Below are positions 1 through 8,375 of a DNA stretch of 46,195 bases, one piece after another; the stretch's first letter is position 1, and each line of letters begins with the position of its first letter. Source of the stretch: an uncultured Roseobacter sp. (GTDB taxonomy: Bacteria; Pseudomonadota; Alphaproteobacteria; Rhodobacterales; Rhodobacteraceae); contig CAJXIL010000012.1 in NCBI GenBank assembly GCA_913054455.1, forward strand, positions 1-46,195, written 5' to 3'. A program made the position numbers and the translations under genes. The notes beneath the pieces are model-generated. The model was not told the origin of the DNA and ran no database searches. It worked only from the letters and a program-made list of their open reading frames with translations.

Positions 1-528
1 ACATGCGGGCCGTGGATGTGACTGACACGATTGAACTGGCTCTGGCGGCGTCTGGATGCGATCAGGCCGTCGTTCGGCACATGCCTCGCCTGCTGAGCGA
101 CAACGGGTCCTGTTACATCTCAGGCGATTTGGCTGAATGGCTGGAAGATCAGAAAATGGATCACGTTCGCGGCGCACCGTTCCATCCACAAACTCAGGGC
201 AAAATTGAACGCTGGCATCAAACGATGAAGAACCGGGTTCTACTGGAGAACTACTATCTGCCGGGTGATCTCGAGCGCCAGATCGGGGCGTTCGTCGATT
301 ACTACAACAACGAACGCTACCACGAGAGCCTTAACAACGTCACACCGGCAGACGTCTATTTTGGGCGCGACAAAGCAATCATCAGAGAAAGGGCAAAGAT
401 CAAGAAACTGACAATCCAAAACCGCCGCTTGCAACACCAAAAACAAGCCGCATAATCAATCACACTAACGAACCAGAGCCTCCAAAGCTCAATCCGCTCT
501 GATGCCCCATTTTATATGACAACGGAAA
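1..528 (+). mobile_element. IS3-family insertion sequence, right-hand part only
   Basis: The right-hand part of an insertion sequence enters from the left window edge. It consists of the transposase C-terminus plus about 75 bases of non-coding tail. The right boundary is placed near 526-530: the interrupted integrase reading frame loses its homology there, and the sequence at 517-526 (tgacaacgga) resembles the outer end of IS3-type inverted repeats as I remember them. The left inverted repeat and target duplication are outside the window, so the boundary is an estimate. Confidence 0.7.
3..455 (+). CDS. IS3-family transposase, C-terminal part (integrase core)
   Basis: This is the catalytic C-terminal part of a DDE transposase that cuts and joins the ends of its insertion sequence. 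The visible segment contains the second catalytic Asp in the motif LLSDNGS and the third catalytic residue, Glu, in the motif PQTQGKIERWHQ, followed by the usual YYNNERYHESL and TPADVYFGR signatures of IS3-type orfB proteins. The first catalytic Asp and the N-terminal helix-turn-helix part must lie left of the window. The ATG at 3 is therefore an internal methionine and the gene is partial. It reads towards the tRNA-Leu gene and ends about 70 bases before the element's right end. The catalytic segment seen here looks intact. Confidence 0.9.
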   Translation: MRAVDVTDTIELALAASGCDQAVVRHMPRLLSDNGSCYISGDLAEWLEDQKMDHVRGAPFHPQTQGKIERWHQTMKNRVLLENYYLPGDLERQIGAFVDYYNNERYHESLNNVTPADVYFGRDKAIIRERAKIKKLTIQNRRLQHQKQAA

Positions 529-1236
529 GAACAGGCTTTGCCCGCACTCCAGTCAAGATAAGGAAACGCACGGCAAGATGACTGACCGCTCTATCTTCGA
601 GACCTTGATAGAATTTCGGCACATCTTTCCAGTTCATCGCGGAAATGTTCTTTGAAACGTGGCCGGTTTCCCCAAGCAGGATGACCGCTAAGTCAACAGC
701 TTGAATGTCGACTTCTAGTTTGGAGGCTGCTGCATACTTTATAATGTACCTCAATCGGCTTACAACTTTTCGAGCTGTGTCTGATTTGGTTCGCCAAATT
801 GGGCTCAAGATCCGCTTTACATCGGTTTGGTCAATTTCGCCGATAGGGATGCGGCCGAACTTTGGCAAAACATGTAACTCAATAGGGCTCATCCATCGGC
901 CCGCCTTACCGTCAGCCTTCAAACCCGTTTTCTTGGCCTCAAAGGCTTCTCGGGCAACCATTTCCAGCGTCATGACTGGTTTAGCCGCTTCACGCTTGAG
1001 GCGTTCCCTTTCCCGAATGGGATCTTTCCCGAGCCGAACCACTTCCCGCCAGTGACTTGCTTGGTGGCGAGCTTCCGTCGTTGACCGTGAATAGTATACC
1101 GCAAGAACCACTTACCTCCGTCGAGATCGCTTTTCGAAAGCCACAAGCCTGCACCATCGCCATATTTGCCCTTTGAGAGGGTCTTGATCGTTCGTGCTGA
1201 TAGTTTGTGTAGTGCCGTCAATCCGGCCCACCCCTC
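528..1236 (-). pseudogene. Tyrosine integrase of a tRNA-Leu island, frameshifted and truncated
   Basis: This was a phage/island-type tyrosine recombinase of the DUF4102 class. The N-terminal arm-binding domain (LSARTIKTL, then KYGDGAGLWL and KWFLRYTIHGQRR) is read in one frame from about 1236. Near 1080 homology jumps to a second frame (WREVVRLGKDPIRERERLKR), and a short stretch around the GLG-type turn appears lost, so there is a small deletion plus a frameshift. The second frame continues through the core-binding domain and into the catalytic domain (VRFLILTGVRAKP). It stops where the insertion sequence joins, so the catalytic R-H-R-Y set beyond the first Arg is gone. It starts about 120 bases after the 3' end of tRNA-Leu on the same strand, the standard place for an island integrase. 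It cannot be functional. Confidence 0.85.
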
Positions 1237-1358
1237 AGTCCACCTCTGAGTATGGGATTGAGTGATCCACAATGGAACCCCATGAGACAACTAACCGTCT
1301 GGTACGGTTCATTTTTGCATTCATCTGAGATTTTCTGAAGCACCCTGATACAGGGTGT

Positions 1359-1445
1359 TGGTGCCCAGGAGAGGACTCGAACCTCCACATCGTTGCCAAT
1401 ACTAGCACCTGAAGCTAGCGCGTCTACCAATTCCGCCACCTGGGC
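1359..1445 (-). tRNA. tRNA-Leu, anticodon CAG
   Basis: On the minus strand an 87-base class II tRNA folds with a seven-pair acceptor stem (GCCCAGG with CCTGGGC), discriminator A and an encoded CCA at 1359-1361. The anticodon arm is CTAGC-TTCAGGT-GCTAG, which puts CAG in the anticodon, so it reads CTG leucine codons. The T-loop is GTTCGAGTC and there is a long variable arm, as expected for leucine. Its 3' end faces the broken integrase, which marks it as the likely attachment site of the former island. Confidence 0.95.
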
Positions 1446-1634
1446 AGGTGTCGTGAGGGGCGTATAAGGGGATGCTCCACGGAGGTCAAACGGAAAAATC
1501 AGCTCATACTGTAATTATATCTCGCACTACAAAGCCGGCGCAATACTCCGATTTTTCGAATTCTTTTCATATACTTGATCAGTCAGAAGTGGGAATGCTC
1601 AAAGTCGACGCTGAGTCTAATTTTTCTTCCCTTT

Positions 1635-1648
1635 TTGATCCTGCGCAA
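1635..1648 (+). promoter_or_regulatory. Fnr/Crp-type box upstream of hemN
   Basis: The sequence TTGATCCTGCGCAA has a perfect left half (TTGAT) and a 3-of-5 right half of the anaerobox TTGAT-N4-ATCAA. It lies 35-48 bases before the favoured hemN start. Oxygen-independent hemN genes in this group are commonly under FnrL-type control, which is family knowledge. The role of this site is inferred. Confidence 0.5.
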
Positions 1649-1682
1649 AGCGAGACCCTACCATAAGAGACAAATGGGAGTC

Positions 1683-3038
1683 ATGAAACAGATTGATCGC
1701 CTTGCCGCGCTTGGGCTTTTTGACAGCCGCGTGCCCCGCTATACTTCCTATCCCACCGCCCCGGTGTTCAGCCCCACTGTCGGGCATGCATCACAACGGC
1801 AACAACTGGCAGCCCTGGACCCGGATATGCCGGTCTCGGTCTATATCCACATCCCGTTTTGCGAACGCCTGTGCTGGTTTTGCGCCTGCCGAACCCAGGG
1901 CACCCAATCGCTAAGCCCGGTCGAAAGCTACATCGGAACCCTTGAGGCCGAGCTGGCTCTCCTGGCAAAAGAACTGCCTGAGGGGCTAAAAATGAGGCGG
2001 CTGCATTGGGGCGGCGGCACACCGACTATCCTCCCCCCTGCCCTGATCCACCGACTGGCCCGCGCCGTAAAGAATGTGTTTTCCAAGACCCCGGATTGGG
2101 AATTCTCGGTTGAGATCGACCCGACGCTGGTCGACCAGGACAAGATCGCGGCCCTCGCCGCAGAGGGCATGAACCGGGCGAGTATCGGCATTCAGGATTT
2201 TGATCCCCTGGTGCAAGAAGCCATTGGGCGCAAGCAACCCTATGAAGCAACCCTGGCCTGTGTCGAAGATCTGCGTGCCGCTGGGATCACGTCACTGAAC
2301 GCCGATCTGGTCTATGGCTTGCCGCACCAGACCCCCACCCGGATGGCGGACACCCTGAACAAGGTTTTGAGCCTCAAGCCGGATCGCATCGCGCTATTTG
2401 GCTATGCCCATGTTCCTTGGGTCGCCAAGCGCCAACAATTGATCGACGAGACTGTACTGCCGGATGACCCCGCCCGATACGCGCTGGCGGTGCAGTCAGC
2501 CACCGCTTTTGCCGAGGCCGGTTTCGACACCATTGGCATTGATCATTTTGCCCTGCCCGAAGATGGCCTTGCCAAGGCCGCCCGTACCGGCCATTTGCGA
2601 CGCAATTTCCAGGGCTATACCGAAGACATCTGCCCTGCCCTTATCGGCATTGGTGCCTCGTCCATTTCTCGATTTCCAGACGGCTATGTACAAAACGCCT
2701 CCGCGACCCCGGCCTATGTCAAACAGATCGAGGCCGGACAGTTGGCCGGAGCCCGCGGCCATGAGATGTCCGCCGAAGATCAGATGCGCGCCCGCGCCAT
2801 TGAAATGATCATGTGCGACTTTGCCTTGGACAGGGAAGCATTGGAGCAGCAATTTGGCCCGCTGACTGCAAGTTTGGCACCGGATCTGGCAAAGGTGGTG
2901 GAGCGCTTTGGTGCATTGGTGACCCTGGATGATCAAAAGCTGGAAATAAGTCCCAATGGTCGCCCCATGACCCGGATTATTGCCAGCCTCTTTGATGCCC
3001 ATATGCCTGCGGATGCCAAGTTCAGTCGCGCCTCTTAA
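1683..3038 (+). CDS. hemN: Oxygen-independent coproporphyrinogen III oxidase HemN
   Basis: This is a cytoplasmic radical-SAM enzyme that decarboxylates two propionate side chains of coproporphyrinogen III to make protoporphyrinogen IX without oxygen, in haem and tetrapyrrole synthesis. At 451 residues it has the normal HemN length. The signature RYTSYPTAPVF is near residue 20. The 4Fe-4S motif is CX3CX2CXC (C60, C64, C67, C69), and the last cysteine separates true HemN from HemW-like paralogues. HWGGGTPT follows the cluster. The ATG at 1683 is chosen because it gives the family N-terminus and has GGGAG just upstream; an in-frame ATG at 1674 is equally possible, and translation from 1575 would add an atypical tail. 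A candidate Fnr-type box lies upstream. The gene is single, converging on proS. Confidence 0.95.
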   Translation: MKQIDRLAALGLFDSRVPRYTSYPTAPVFSPTVGHASQRQQLAALDPDMPVSVYIHIPFCERLCWFCACRTQGTQSLSPVESYIGTLEAELALLAKELPEGLKMRRLHWGGGTPTILPPALIHRLARAVKNVFSKTPDWEFSVEIDPTLVDQDKIAALAAEGMNRASIGIQDFDPLVQEAIGRKQPYEATLACVEDLRAAGITSLNADLVYGLPHQTPTRMADTLNKVLSLKPDRIALFGYAHVPWVAKRQQLIDETVLPDDPARYALAVQSATAFAEAGFDTIGIDHFALPEDGLAKAARTGHLRRNFQGYTEDICPALIGIGASSISRFPDGYVQNASATPAYVKQIEAGQLAGARGHEMSAEDQMRARAIEMIMCDFALDREALEQQFGPLTASLAPDLAKVVERFGALVTLDDQKLEISPNGRPMTRIIASLFDAHMPADAKFSRAS

Positions 3039-3061
3039 AGAGGCTATCGTCTGCAAAAACC

Positions 3062-3092
3062 TAAGGGGGCAAACCAGATGGTTGCCCCCTTA
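3062..3092. terminator. Bidirectional hairpin terminator between hemN and proS
   Basis: A perfect 11-base inverted repeat, TAAGGGGGCAA and TTGCCCCCTTA, surrounds a 9-base loop and is followed on the plus strand by a T-rich stretch (TTCTTGTGTTT). It sits between the two convergent stop codons and can serve hemN; on the other strand it may also end proS transcripts. Confidence 0.75.
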
Positions 3093-3145
3093 TTCTTGTG
3101 TTTGATCTTGGTCATTATGTCTGCGGTCTGGACTTCTGGCCCTGA

Positions 3146-4501
3146 TCAGAACCCGCGGCCAGACTGATGCGAGGCATAAATTGCTGCCACTTTCTTTACC
3201 GCGTCTTCTGGGCTCAGCTCTTCACTTTCACCAGTGCGGCGGCTGGTCAGTTCAACCACGCCATTTTTCAGCCCGCGGGGACCAACGGTAATGCGCCAGG
3301 GCAGACCGATCAGATCCATGGTGGCAAATTTTCCGCCTGCGCGCTCCTTACGGTCATCATAAAGTGGCTCCAAGCCCAGCGCAGTCATTGCCGCATATAG
3401 CTGGTTACAGGCCGCATCGGCCTCGTCATCGCCCTGCTTCAGGTTGACGATCCCACAGTGGAACGGCGTCACCCCCTCGGGCCAGATGATGCCCTTGTCG
3501 TCGTGGCTGGCCTCAATGATCGCGCCCAAAAGACGCGAAACACCAATGCCGTGGGAGCCCATGTGAACCGGAGTGGGTTTTCCATCAGGCCCCTGAACCG
3601 TGGCATTCAAAGCATCGGAATACTTGGTGCCAAAGTAAAAGATCTGGCCAACCTCGATTCCGCGGGCCACCCGGCGACGCTCTTCCGGCACTTCGTTGAA
3701 CAGCGCCTCATCGTGGGTTTCATCAGTACGGGCATATTTGGAGGTGAACTCCTCCAGAACACTCTGGCACTGTTCGACATTGTCGTAGTCGATCTCGCGA
3801 TCACCAAAGGTCAGATCCGTGACGGCAGAATCATAAAAGACCTCGGATTCACCGGTTTCCGCCAGCACCAGGAACTCATGGGTATAGTCGCCCCCAATGG
3901 GGCCACCATCGGCACGCATTGGAATCGCCTGCAGCCCCATGCGCTCGTAGGTGCGCAGATAGGTGACCAGGTGACGGTTATATGCGTGCAGCGCGTCCTC
4001 TTTGCTGAGATCGAAGTTATAGCCATCCTTCATATAGAATTCTCGGCCCCGCATCACGCCAAAGCGCGGGCGGATCTCATCGCGGAATTTCCACTGGATC
4101 TGATACATAGTCAGCGGCAGATCCTTGTAGCTGCTGACATGGGCGCGGAAGATATCTGTGATCAACTCTTCCGCTGTAGGGGTGAAGAGCATGTCACGAC
4201 CGTGGCGATCTTCAACGCGAAGCATTTCCTGGCCGTAGTCATCATAGCGACCAGATTCACGCCACAGATCGGCGCTTTGGATGGTGGGCATCAACATGGG
4301 CATGTGGCCCGCGCGCTGTTGCTCCTCGTGCACGATGCCTTCCAGCTTTTTCAGCACTTTGAAGCCAAGCGGCAGCCAGGAGTAGATCCCAGCGGAAGAT
4401 TGCTTGATCATGCCAGCCCGCAGCATGTAACGGTGGCTGACAATTTGGGCTTCAGAGGGGTTCTCTTTTAGAACAGGCAGGAAGTAGCGGGACAGGCGCA
4501 T
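3146..4501 (-). CDS. proS: Prolyl-tRNA synthetase, short alphaproteobacterial type
   Basis: This class II aminoacyl-tRNA synthetase charges tRNA-Pro with proline in the cytoplasm. It has 451 residues; the E. coli-type enzyme is about 570 because it carries an editing insertion between motifs 2 and 3, and that insertion is absent here. Visible signatures are motif 2 ([10 protein letters not shown] at 139-148 and GREFYMKDG at 152-160) and motif 3 ([11 protein letters not shown] at 315-325). The C-terminal anticodon-binding part starts around 350. Editing of misacylated Ala-tRNA would need a separate protein, which is not in the window. The start is well placed, with GAGA-rich sequence about 8-15 bases upstream. 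The gene stands alone, facing hemN. Confidence 0.96.
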   Translation of the reverse strand: MRLSRYFLPVLKENPSEAQIVSHRYMLRAGMIKQSSAGIYSWLPLGFKVLKKLEGIVHEEQQRAGHMPMLMPTIQSADLWRESGRYDDYGQEMLRVEDRHGRDMLFTPTAEELITDIFRAHVSSYKDLPLTMYQIQWKFRDEIRPRFGVMRGREFYMKDGYNFDLSKEDALHAYNRHLVTYLRTYERMGLQAIPMRADGGPIGGDYTHEFLVLAETGESEVFYDSAVTDLTFGDREIDYDNVEQCQSVLEEFTSKYARTDETHDEALFNEVPEERRRVARGIEVGQIFYFGTKYSDALNATVQGPDGKPTPVHMGSHGIGVSRLLGAIIEASHDDKGIIWPEGVTPFHCGIVNLKQGDDEADAACNQLYAAMTALGLEPLYDDRKERAGGKFATMDLIGLPWRITVGPRGLKNGVVELTSRRTGESEELSPEDAVKKVAAIYASHQSGRGF

Positions 4502-4909
4502 GTCGGTCTCATTCTCACGATGGGTTTCTACTGCGGTCTAATCCATCAGGCCCCAGCAAGCAATCGGCCATCGTCCCTGTGCGCTCTTAGAGGTCAAGAG
4601 AAGGCGCCGGAACCGTGAGCCAACGCGACGGACAAGGCCTTTGCACCCTGCCCTCGGGAGCCTGCTATGTGCGATCTCTTATTGCTCGATGCTGCTAGGG
4701 GGCGCCGAATACCTGCCCCTGACAGCCCTGTCATTGGAAGAGACAATATCATCAATGCCCCAACACGGCCTGCCTATCAACGACAGAGCGGGGCGCGGGA
4801 AAACGCCTTGCCCAGTAGATTTCTACTTCCGCCCTTGCAAGCCAAGCACCCTTTGGGCAATGACTGTTTTTGGACCTTCTGATTTTTCATGGGCAAAGGC
4901 AGGCAGCAC
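4502..4909. other. Intergenic region without a convincing gene
   Basis: These 408 bases separate the divergent proS and AI-2E-type permease genes. Short open frames exist on both strands, but none has a ribosome binding site, a recognisable product or the codon bias of the neighbours. The region must hold both promoters; no strong -35/-10 pair or operator stands out by eye. Confidence 0.6.
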
Positions 4910-5992
4910 ATGGCTCTTCCGGCAAAGAAACAGTTCAAATACTGGGGCATTGCCGCCTTGGTTTTTTCCATCGTAATGTGGGCGCTGGGGGATGTTCTTC
5001 TGCCCTTTGTACTCGGCGCAGCCATTGCCTATCTGATTGACCCGATCGCCGACAGGCTGGAAACTATGGGTTTGAGCCGCGCATCGGCAACCGCAGTGAT
5101 TGTCGTTCTCTCGGTGCTGATCTTCTTGCTGGCTTTGCTCATCGTGTTGCCGACCCTGATCAACCAGATGATTGAACTGACAGAAACCCTGCCCCAGGCA
5201 TTTAAGGATCTGCGCAACTTCGCTCAGACCCACTTTCCGTCGATCTTTACCGAAGGCAGCCGGGCGCAACAAACCATCGCCTCAATTGTCGGCACCCTTC
5301 AGGGCAAAGGAATTGAACTTATTGAGGGGATCGCCGGCTCTGCAGCTTCGCTCCTTAATGTTTTGGTATTGTTTGTTATTGTTCCGGTTGTCGCGGTCTA
5401 CCTCCTGCTGGACTGGGACCGGATGATTGTCCGTGTTGACGCGCTTCTGCCACGTGATCACGCGCCGGTCATCCGCCACCTGATGGCGCAGATCGACGCG
5501 GTTCTGGCCTCCTTTATTCGTGGCATGGGCACCGTCTGTCTGATCCTGGGCAGCTACTATGCCATTACACTGATGATTGTTGGTCTCAACTTTGGCCTGG
5601 CCGTGGGCTTTATCGCCGGGTTGGTCACCTTTATCCCCTATCTTGGCGCGTTGATTGGCGGCGCATTGGCCATTGGGCTCGCGCTGTTCCAGTTTTGGGG
5701 CGACTGGTGGTCAATTGGGATCGTTGGGGCAATCTTTGCTTTTGGTCAGGTTATCGAAGGCAACTATCTCACCCCCAAGCTCGTGGGGAACTCCGTCGGA
5801 TTGCACCCGGTCTGGCTTTTGCTAGCTCTTTCGGTCTTTGGAGCCCTCTTTGGCTTTGTCGGCATGCTTGTCGCCGTTCCCCTGGCAGCGGCGCTGGGCG
5901 TGGTTGCGCGTTTCCTGGTTGAACGGTACCTCGACAGCCGCTTGTATCGGGGGTTTGAGCATCCCGCCTCACAGCTGCATGACGAGCACTAG
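4910..5992 (+). CDS. AI-2E family (PerM-type) inner-membrane permease
   Basis: This 360-residue polytopic membrane protein belongs to the AI-2E/PerM family. The substrate is unknown; members are linked to autoinducer export, Na+/H+ exchange or general efflux, so the family name does not fix a function. Hydrophobic segments run at about 15-50 and 60-90, a soluble stretch covers roughly 95-145, and the C-terminal half has five or so further segments ending near 345. The family hallmark GxxxxFIPYLGALIGG is present at about 240-255. The ATG at 4910 is preferred over 4889 because it leaves a typical short N-terminus. It lies one base before hdaA and is presumably co-transcribed with it, an arrangement conserved in many alphaproteobacteria. 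Confidence 0.88.
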   Translation: MALPAKKQFKYWGIAALVFSIVMWALGDVLLPFVLGAAIAYLIDPIADRLETMGLSRASATAVIVVLSVLIFLLALLIVLPTLINQMIELTETLPQAFKDLRNFAQTHFPSIFTEGSRAQQTIASIVGTLQGKGIELIEGIAGSAASLLNVLVLFVIVPVVAVYLLLDWDRMIVRVDALLPRDHAPVIRHLMAQIDAVLASFIRGMGTVCLILGSYYAITLMIVGLNFGLAVGFIAGLVTFIPYLGALIGGALAIGLALFQFWGDWWSIGIVGAIFAFGQVIEGNYLTPKLVGNSVGLHPVWLLLALSVFGALFGFVGMLVAVPLAAALGVVARFLVERYLDSRLYRGFEHPASQLHDEH

Positions 5993-5993
5993 C

Positions 5994-6713
5994 ATGGCCC
6001 AGCAACTCAGCTTTGATCTGCCCGCCAAAACAGCGCTTGGGCGGGACGATTTCTTTGTGGCACCCTCCAATGCCATGGCCGTAGCCCTGCTGGATCCCTC
6101 GTTTCACTGGCCCAGCGGCAAACTGGTACTGACCGGACCTGCGGGTTCAGGCAAAACCCATCTTGCCCATGTCTGGGCCAGTCAAACCGGCGCCAAGATC
6201 CTGCAGGCCTGCGATCTGAAGGAAGATCTGGTGCCCGAGTTGGCTCAGGCTCCGGTGGTGGTGGAAGATGTTCCTGCGATTGCTGGCAATCCAGAGGCAC
6301 AAAATGCCCTGTTCCATCTGCACAATCTGGTGCTCTCCAATGGCCATGCCTTGATGCTTACCGGGCGCGCGGCCCCCAATCTCTGGCAGCTCTCGCTGGC
6401 CGATCTGCAAAGCCGCGTCCAGGCCGCAACCCATGCAGAGCTGCAGGCCCCGGATGATGCCCTGCTGGCCGTCGTATTGGCAAAACTTTTTAATGACAGG
6501 CAGGTAACGCCCAAACCCGATGTCATCCCCTATCTGGTTGCACATATGGATCGCTCCTTTGCGGCCGCTGCAGTCATCGTTAAACAGCTCGACAATCTCG
6601 CCCTCTCAGAAGGGCGCAGGCTGTCGCGCCCTCTTGCGGTCAGACTGATGTCACAAGATCCCCCAATTGATCTGCAAAAAGAGACCAAAAATGTCGCAAC
6701 TCCGAGCGATTGA
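5994..6713 (+). CDS. hdaA: DnaA-related regulator of replication initiation, HdaA type
   Basis: This 239-residue cytoplasmic protein is homologous to the AAA+ part of DnaA but lacks the C-terminal DNA-binding domain. HdaA/Hda binds the beta sliding clamp and promotes hydrolysis of DnaA-bound ATP, limiting re-initiation. A clamp-binding motif of the QL-[SP]-F/L type lies at the extreme N-terminus (QQLSFDLP, residues 3-10). Walker A is GPAGSGKTH at 48-56 and the Walker B-like strand is VVVED at 88-92. The start follows the permease stop by a single base. Much longer upstream extensions of the frame overlap the permease and were rejected. The 3' end overlaps a 27-codon ORF that leads into ppx. 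Confidence 0.88.
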   Translation: MAQQLSFDLPAKTALGRDDFFVAPSNAMAVALLDPSFHWPSGKLVLTGPAGSGKTHLAHVWASQTGAKILQACDLKEDLVPELAQAPVVVEDVPAIAGNPEAQNALFHLHNLVLSNGHALMLTGRAAPNLWQLSLADLQSRVQAATHAELQAPDDALLAVVLAKLFNDRQVTPKPDVIPYLVAHMDRSFAAAAVIVKQLDNLALSEGRRLSRPLAVRLMSQDPPIDLQKETKNVATPSD

Positions 6714-6774
6714 CCCTGCTTTGGGCTTGGCCCATCGTGAACTACGCAATGCTGATTTGATGAGGCGCCAATGA
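6691..6774 (+). CDS. 27-codon ORF bridging hdaA and ppx; possible ppk deletion scar
   Basis: The ORF begins at an ATG inside the last codons of hdaA (23-base overlap) and stops at a TGA that overlaps the ppx ATG as ATGA. The product, MSQLRAIDPALGLAHRELRN followed by seven residues, is not recognised. Its position is where polyphosphate kinase (ppk) is expected in many relatives. Overlap at both ends is what an in-frame internal deletion of a coupled gene would leave, but the peptide does not clearly match either end of Ppk. It could instead be a small coupling ORF for ppx translation or chance. Confidence 0.35.
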   Translation: MSQLRAIDPALGLAHRELRNADLMRRQ

Positions 6775-8315
6775 CACCCAGTACGGACAGCCCCCGCCCC
6801 GATTGGGATCCCTTTGGTGGCCCGGTGTTTGAAGACCCCAGCGCCCGCGACCTATCCCGAGTTGGAGTGGTCGATGTCGGGTCAAACTCAGTTCGTATGG
6901 TGATTTTTGATGGCGCCGCACGCAGTCCAGCCTATTTCTACAACGAAAAAATCATGTGTGCACTGGGCGCAGGTCTATCCGAGACAGGTAAACTGAACCC
7001 CAAAGGCCGGGTGCGGGCGCTGGCGGCGCTGCGCCGCTTTCAACATCTGGCCCAGGGGATGGGCCTGCCGGGCCTTTCCGTGGTGGCCACCGCAGCCGTG
7101 CGTGACGCCAAAGATGGTCCCGATTTCTGCGACGAAGTTTTGCGCGAAACAGGGCTAAAGATCTGGGTCATTGACGGGCGCGAGGAAGCCCGGCTGTCGG
7201 CTCAGGGCGTGCTATTGGGCTGGCCTGGCTCCTATGGCTTAGTTTGCGACATTGGCGGCTCGTCGATGGAGCTGGCAGAAATCCACGATGGCGAGGTCGG
7301 CAAGCGCGTCACCTCATCGCTTGGACCGCTAAAACTGCGCGATATCAAAGGCGGCAGACGCGGGCGCAAGGCGCATATTTCCTCTGTCATGAAGGAACTG
7401 AGCGCGGAGATGGGCCAGCAGACCGACCGTCTGTTTCTGGTGGGCGGCAGTTGGCGTGCCATTGCCCGTGTCGACATGATGCGACGCGGATACCCTTTGC
7501 GGGTTCTGCATGAATACCGCATGACCGCGCGCGATGTCCGCGATACCCTTAAATTCATCGATGCCACCGATATCGAAGAACTGCGCTCTGCCTGTGGCAT
7601 ATCCAGTGCGCGGATGACGCTGGTGCCCTATGCTATTGACGTGCTGTCGCGCCTGGTCAAAACCTTCAAGCCAAAGGACATTGCTGTTTCCAGCTATGGT
7701 ATTCGCGAAGGCCTATTGTACGAGCAAATGCCGCAACGGCTGCGGAACCGCGACCCGCTGGTGGAATCCTGCCGCTTTGCTGAGGCCAAGGATGCCCGGC
7801 TACCTGGCTTTGGCAAGACGCTCTATGATTTTGTCAGCCCCCTGTTCAACTCAGGTCCGCAAACTCAAAAACGCCTGATTAAGGCCGCCTGCCTGTTGCA
7901 TGATGTCAGCTGGCGTGCCCACCCCGATTATCGTGCCGAAGTCTGTTTTGACAATGCCACCCGCGCCAATCTCGGCGGGCTAAAACACTCTGAACGGATA
8001 TTTCTGGGCCTCGCTTTGTTGCATCGATACCGCAACAAAAGAGAGGGAACCGCCTTTGAGTATCTCTATGATCTTTTGGACGACAAGGGCCAGAAAGAAG
8101 CAGAGATCTTGGGTAAGGCCATGCGGTTTGGCGCAATGCTCATGGTCAGCGAGGATGGCGACATCGGCAAACTCAAGTGGCAACCCCGCAAACGTCATCT
8201 CTGCCTGGAACTGCCCCGCGCCTCTGAGGATCTGTTTGGCGAGGTGGCCGAGTCCCGCCTGCATTCTTTGGCAAACACCTTGAACGCAGATTTAAGCGTT
8301 AAGATCACCAAATAG
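6771..8315 (+). CDS. ppx: Exopolyphosphatase / GppA-family phosphatase
   Basis: This 514-residue cytoplasmic enzyme of the Ppx/GppA family removes terminal phosphates from polyphosphate and/or converts pppGpp to ppGpp. The first ASKHA phosphate loop is GVVDVGSNSVRMV at 32-44, a conserved acidic segment IDGREEARL lies at 134-142, and the second phosphate loop CDIGGSS is at 159-165. The C-terminal HD-like part contains LLHDVSWRAHPDY. GAGG lies just upstream of the ATG, which is coupled to the preceding mini-ORF through ATGA. It reads in the same direction as hdaA and is probably in the same transcript. The usual partner ppk is not adjacent, so polyphosphate may not be the main substrate here. 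Confidence 0.9.
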   Translation: MTPSTDSPRPDWDPFGGPVFEDPSARDLSRVGVVDVGSNSVRMVIFDGAARSPAYFYNEKIMCALGAGLSETGKLNPKGRVRALAALRRFQHLAQGMGLPGLSVVATAAVRDAKDGPDFCDEVLRETGLKIWVIDGREEARLSAQGVLLGWPGSYGLVCDIGGSSMELAEIHDGEVGKRVTSSLGPLKLRDIKGGRRGRKAHISSVMKELSAEMGQQTDRLFLVGGSWRAIARVDMMRRGYPLRVLHEYRMTARDVRDTLKFIDATDIEELRSACGISSARMTLVPYAIDVLSRLVKTFKPKDIAVSSYGIREGLLYEQMPQRLRNRDPLVESCRFAEAKDARLPGFGKTLYDFVSPLFNSGPQTQKRLIKAACLLHDVSWRAHPDYRAEVCFDNATRANLGGLKHSERIFLGLALLHRYRNKREGTAFEYLYDLLDDKGQKEAEILGKAMRFGAMLMVSEDGDIGKLKWQPRKRHLCLELPRASEDLFGEVAESRLHSLANTLNADLSVKITK

Positions 8316-8347
8316 GGACACTTTGCGCCTCTGGTTTTGTGTCCCTA
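8313..8347 (+). terminator. Hairpin at the ppx stop codon
   Basis: TAGGGACAC, including the stop codon, pairs with GTGTCCCTA across a 17-base loop. No T-run follows, so termination would be weak or factor-assisted. Confidence 0.4.
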
Positions 8348-8375
8348 ACGGCAATAGGCGCAGAGGCGCAATCAA

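Noticed and set aside
1575-1682. Upstream extension of hemN to 1575
   Set aside because: The extra 36 residues do not resemble HemN N-termini and cover the Fnr-like box and presumed promoter.
3458-4471. 337-codon plus-strand frame opposite proS
   Set aside because: Antisense to a complete prolyl-tRNA synthetase, no ribosome binding site and no recognisable product.
4641-4976. Small plus-strand frames in the gap before the AI-2E-type gene
   Set aside because: No ribosome binding site, rich in Pro, Ser and Cys, and overlap with the real start. They look like non-coding sequence.
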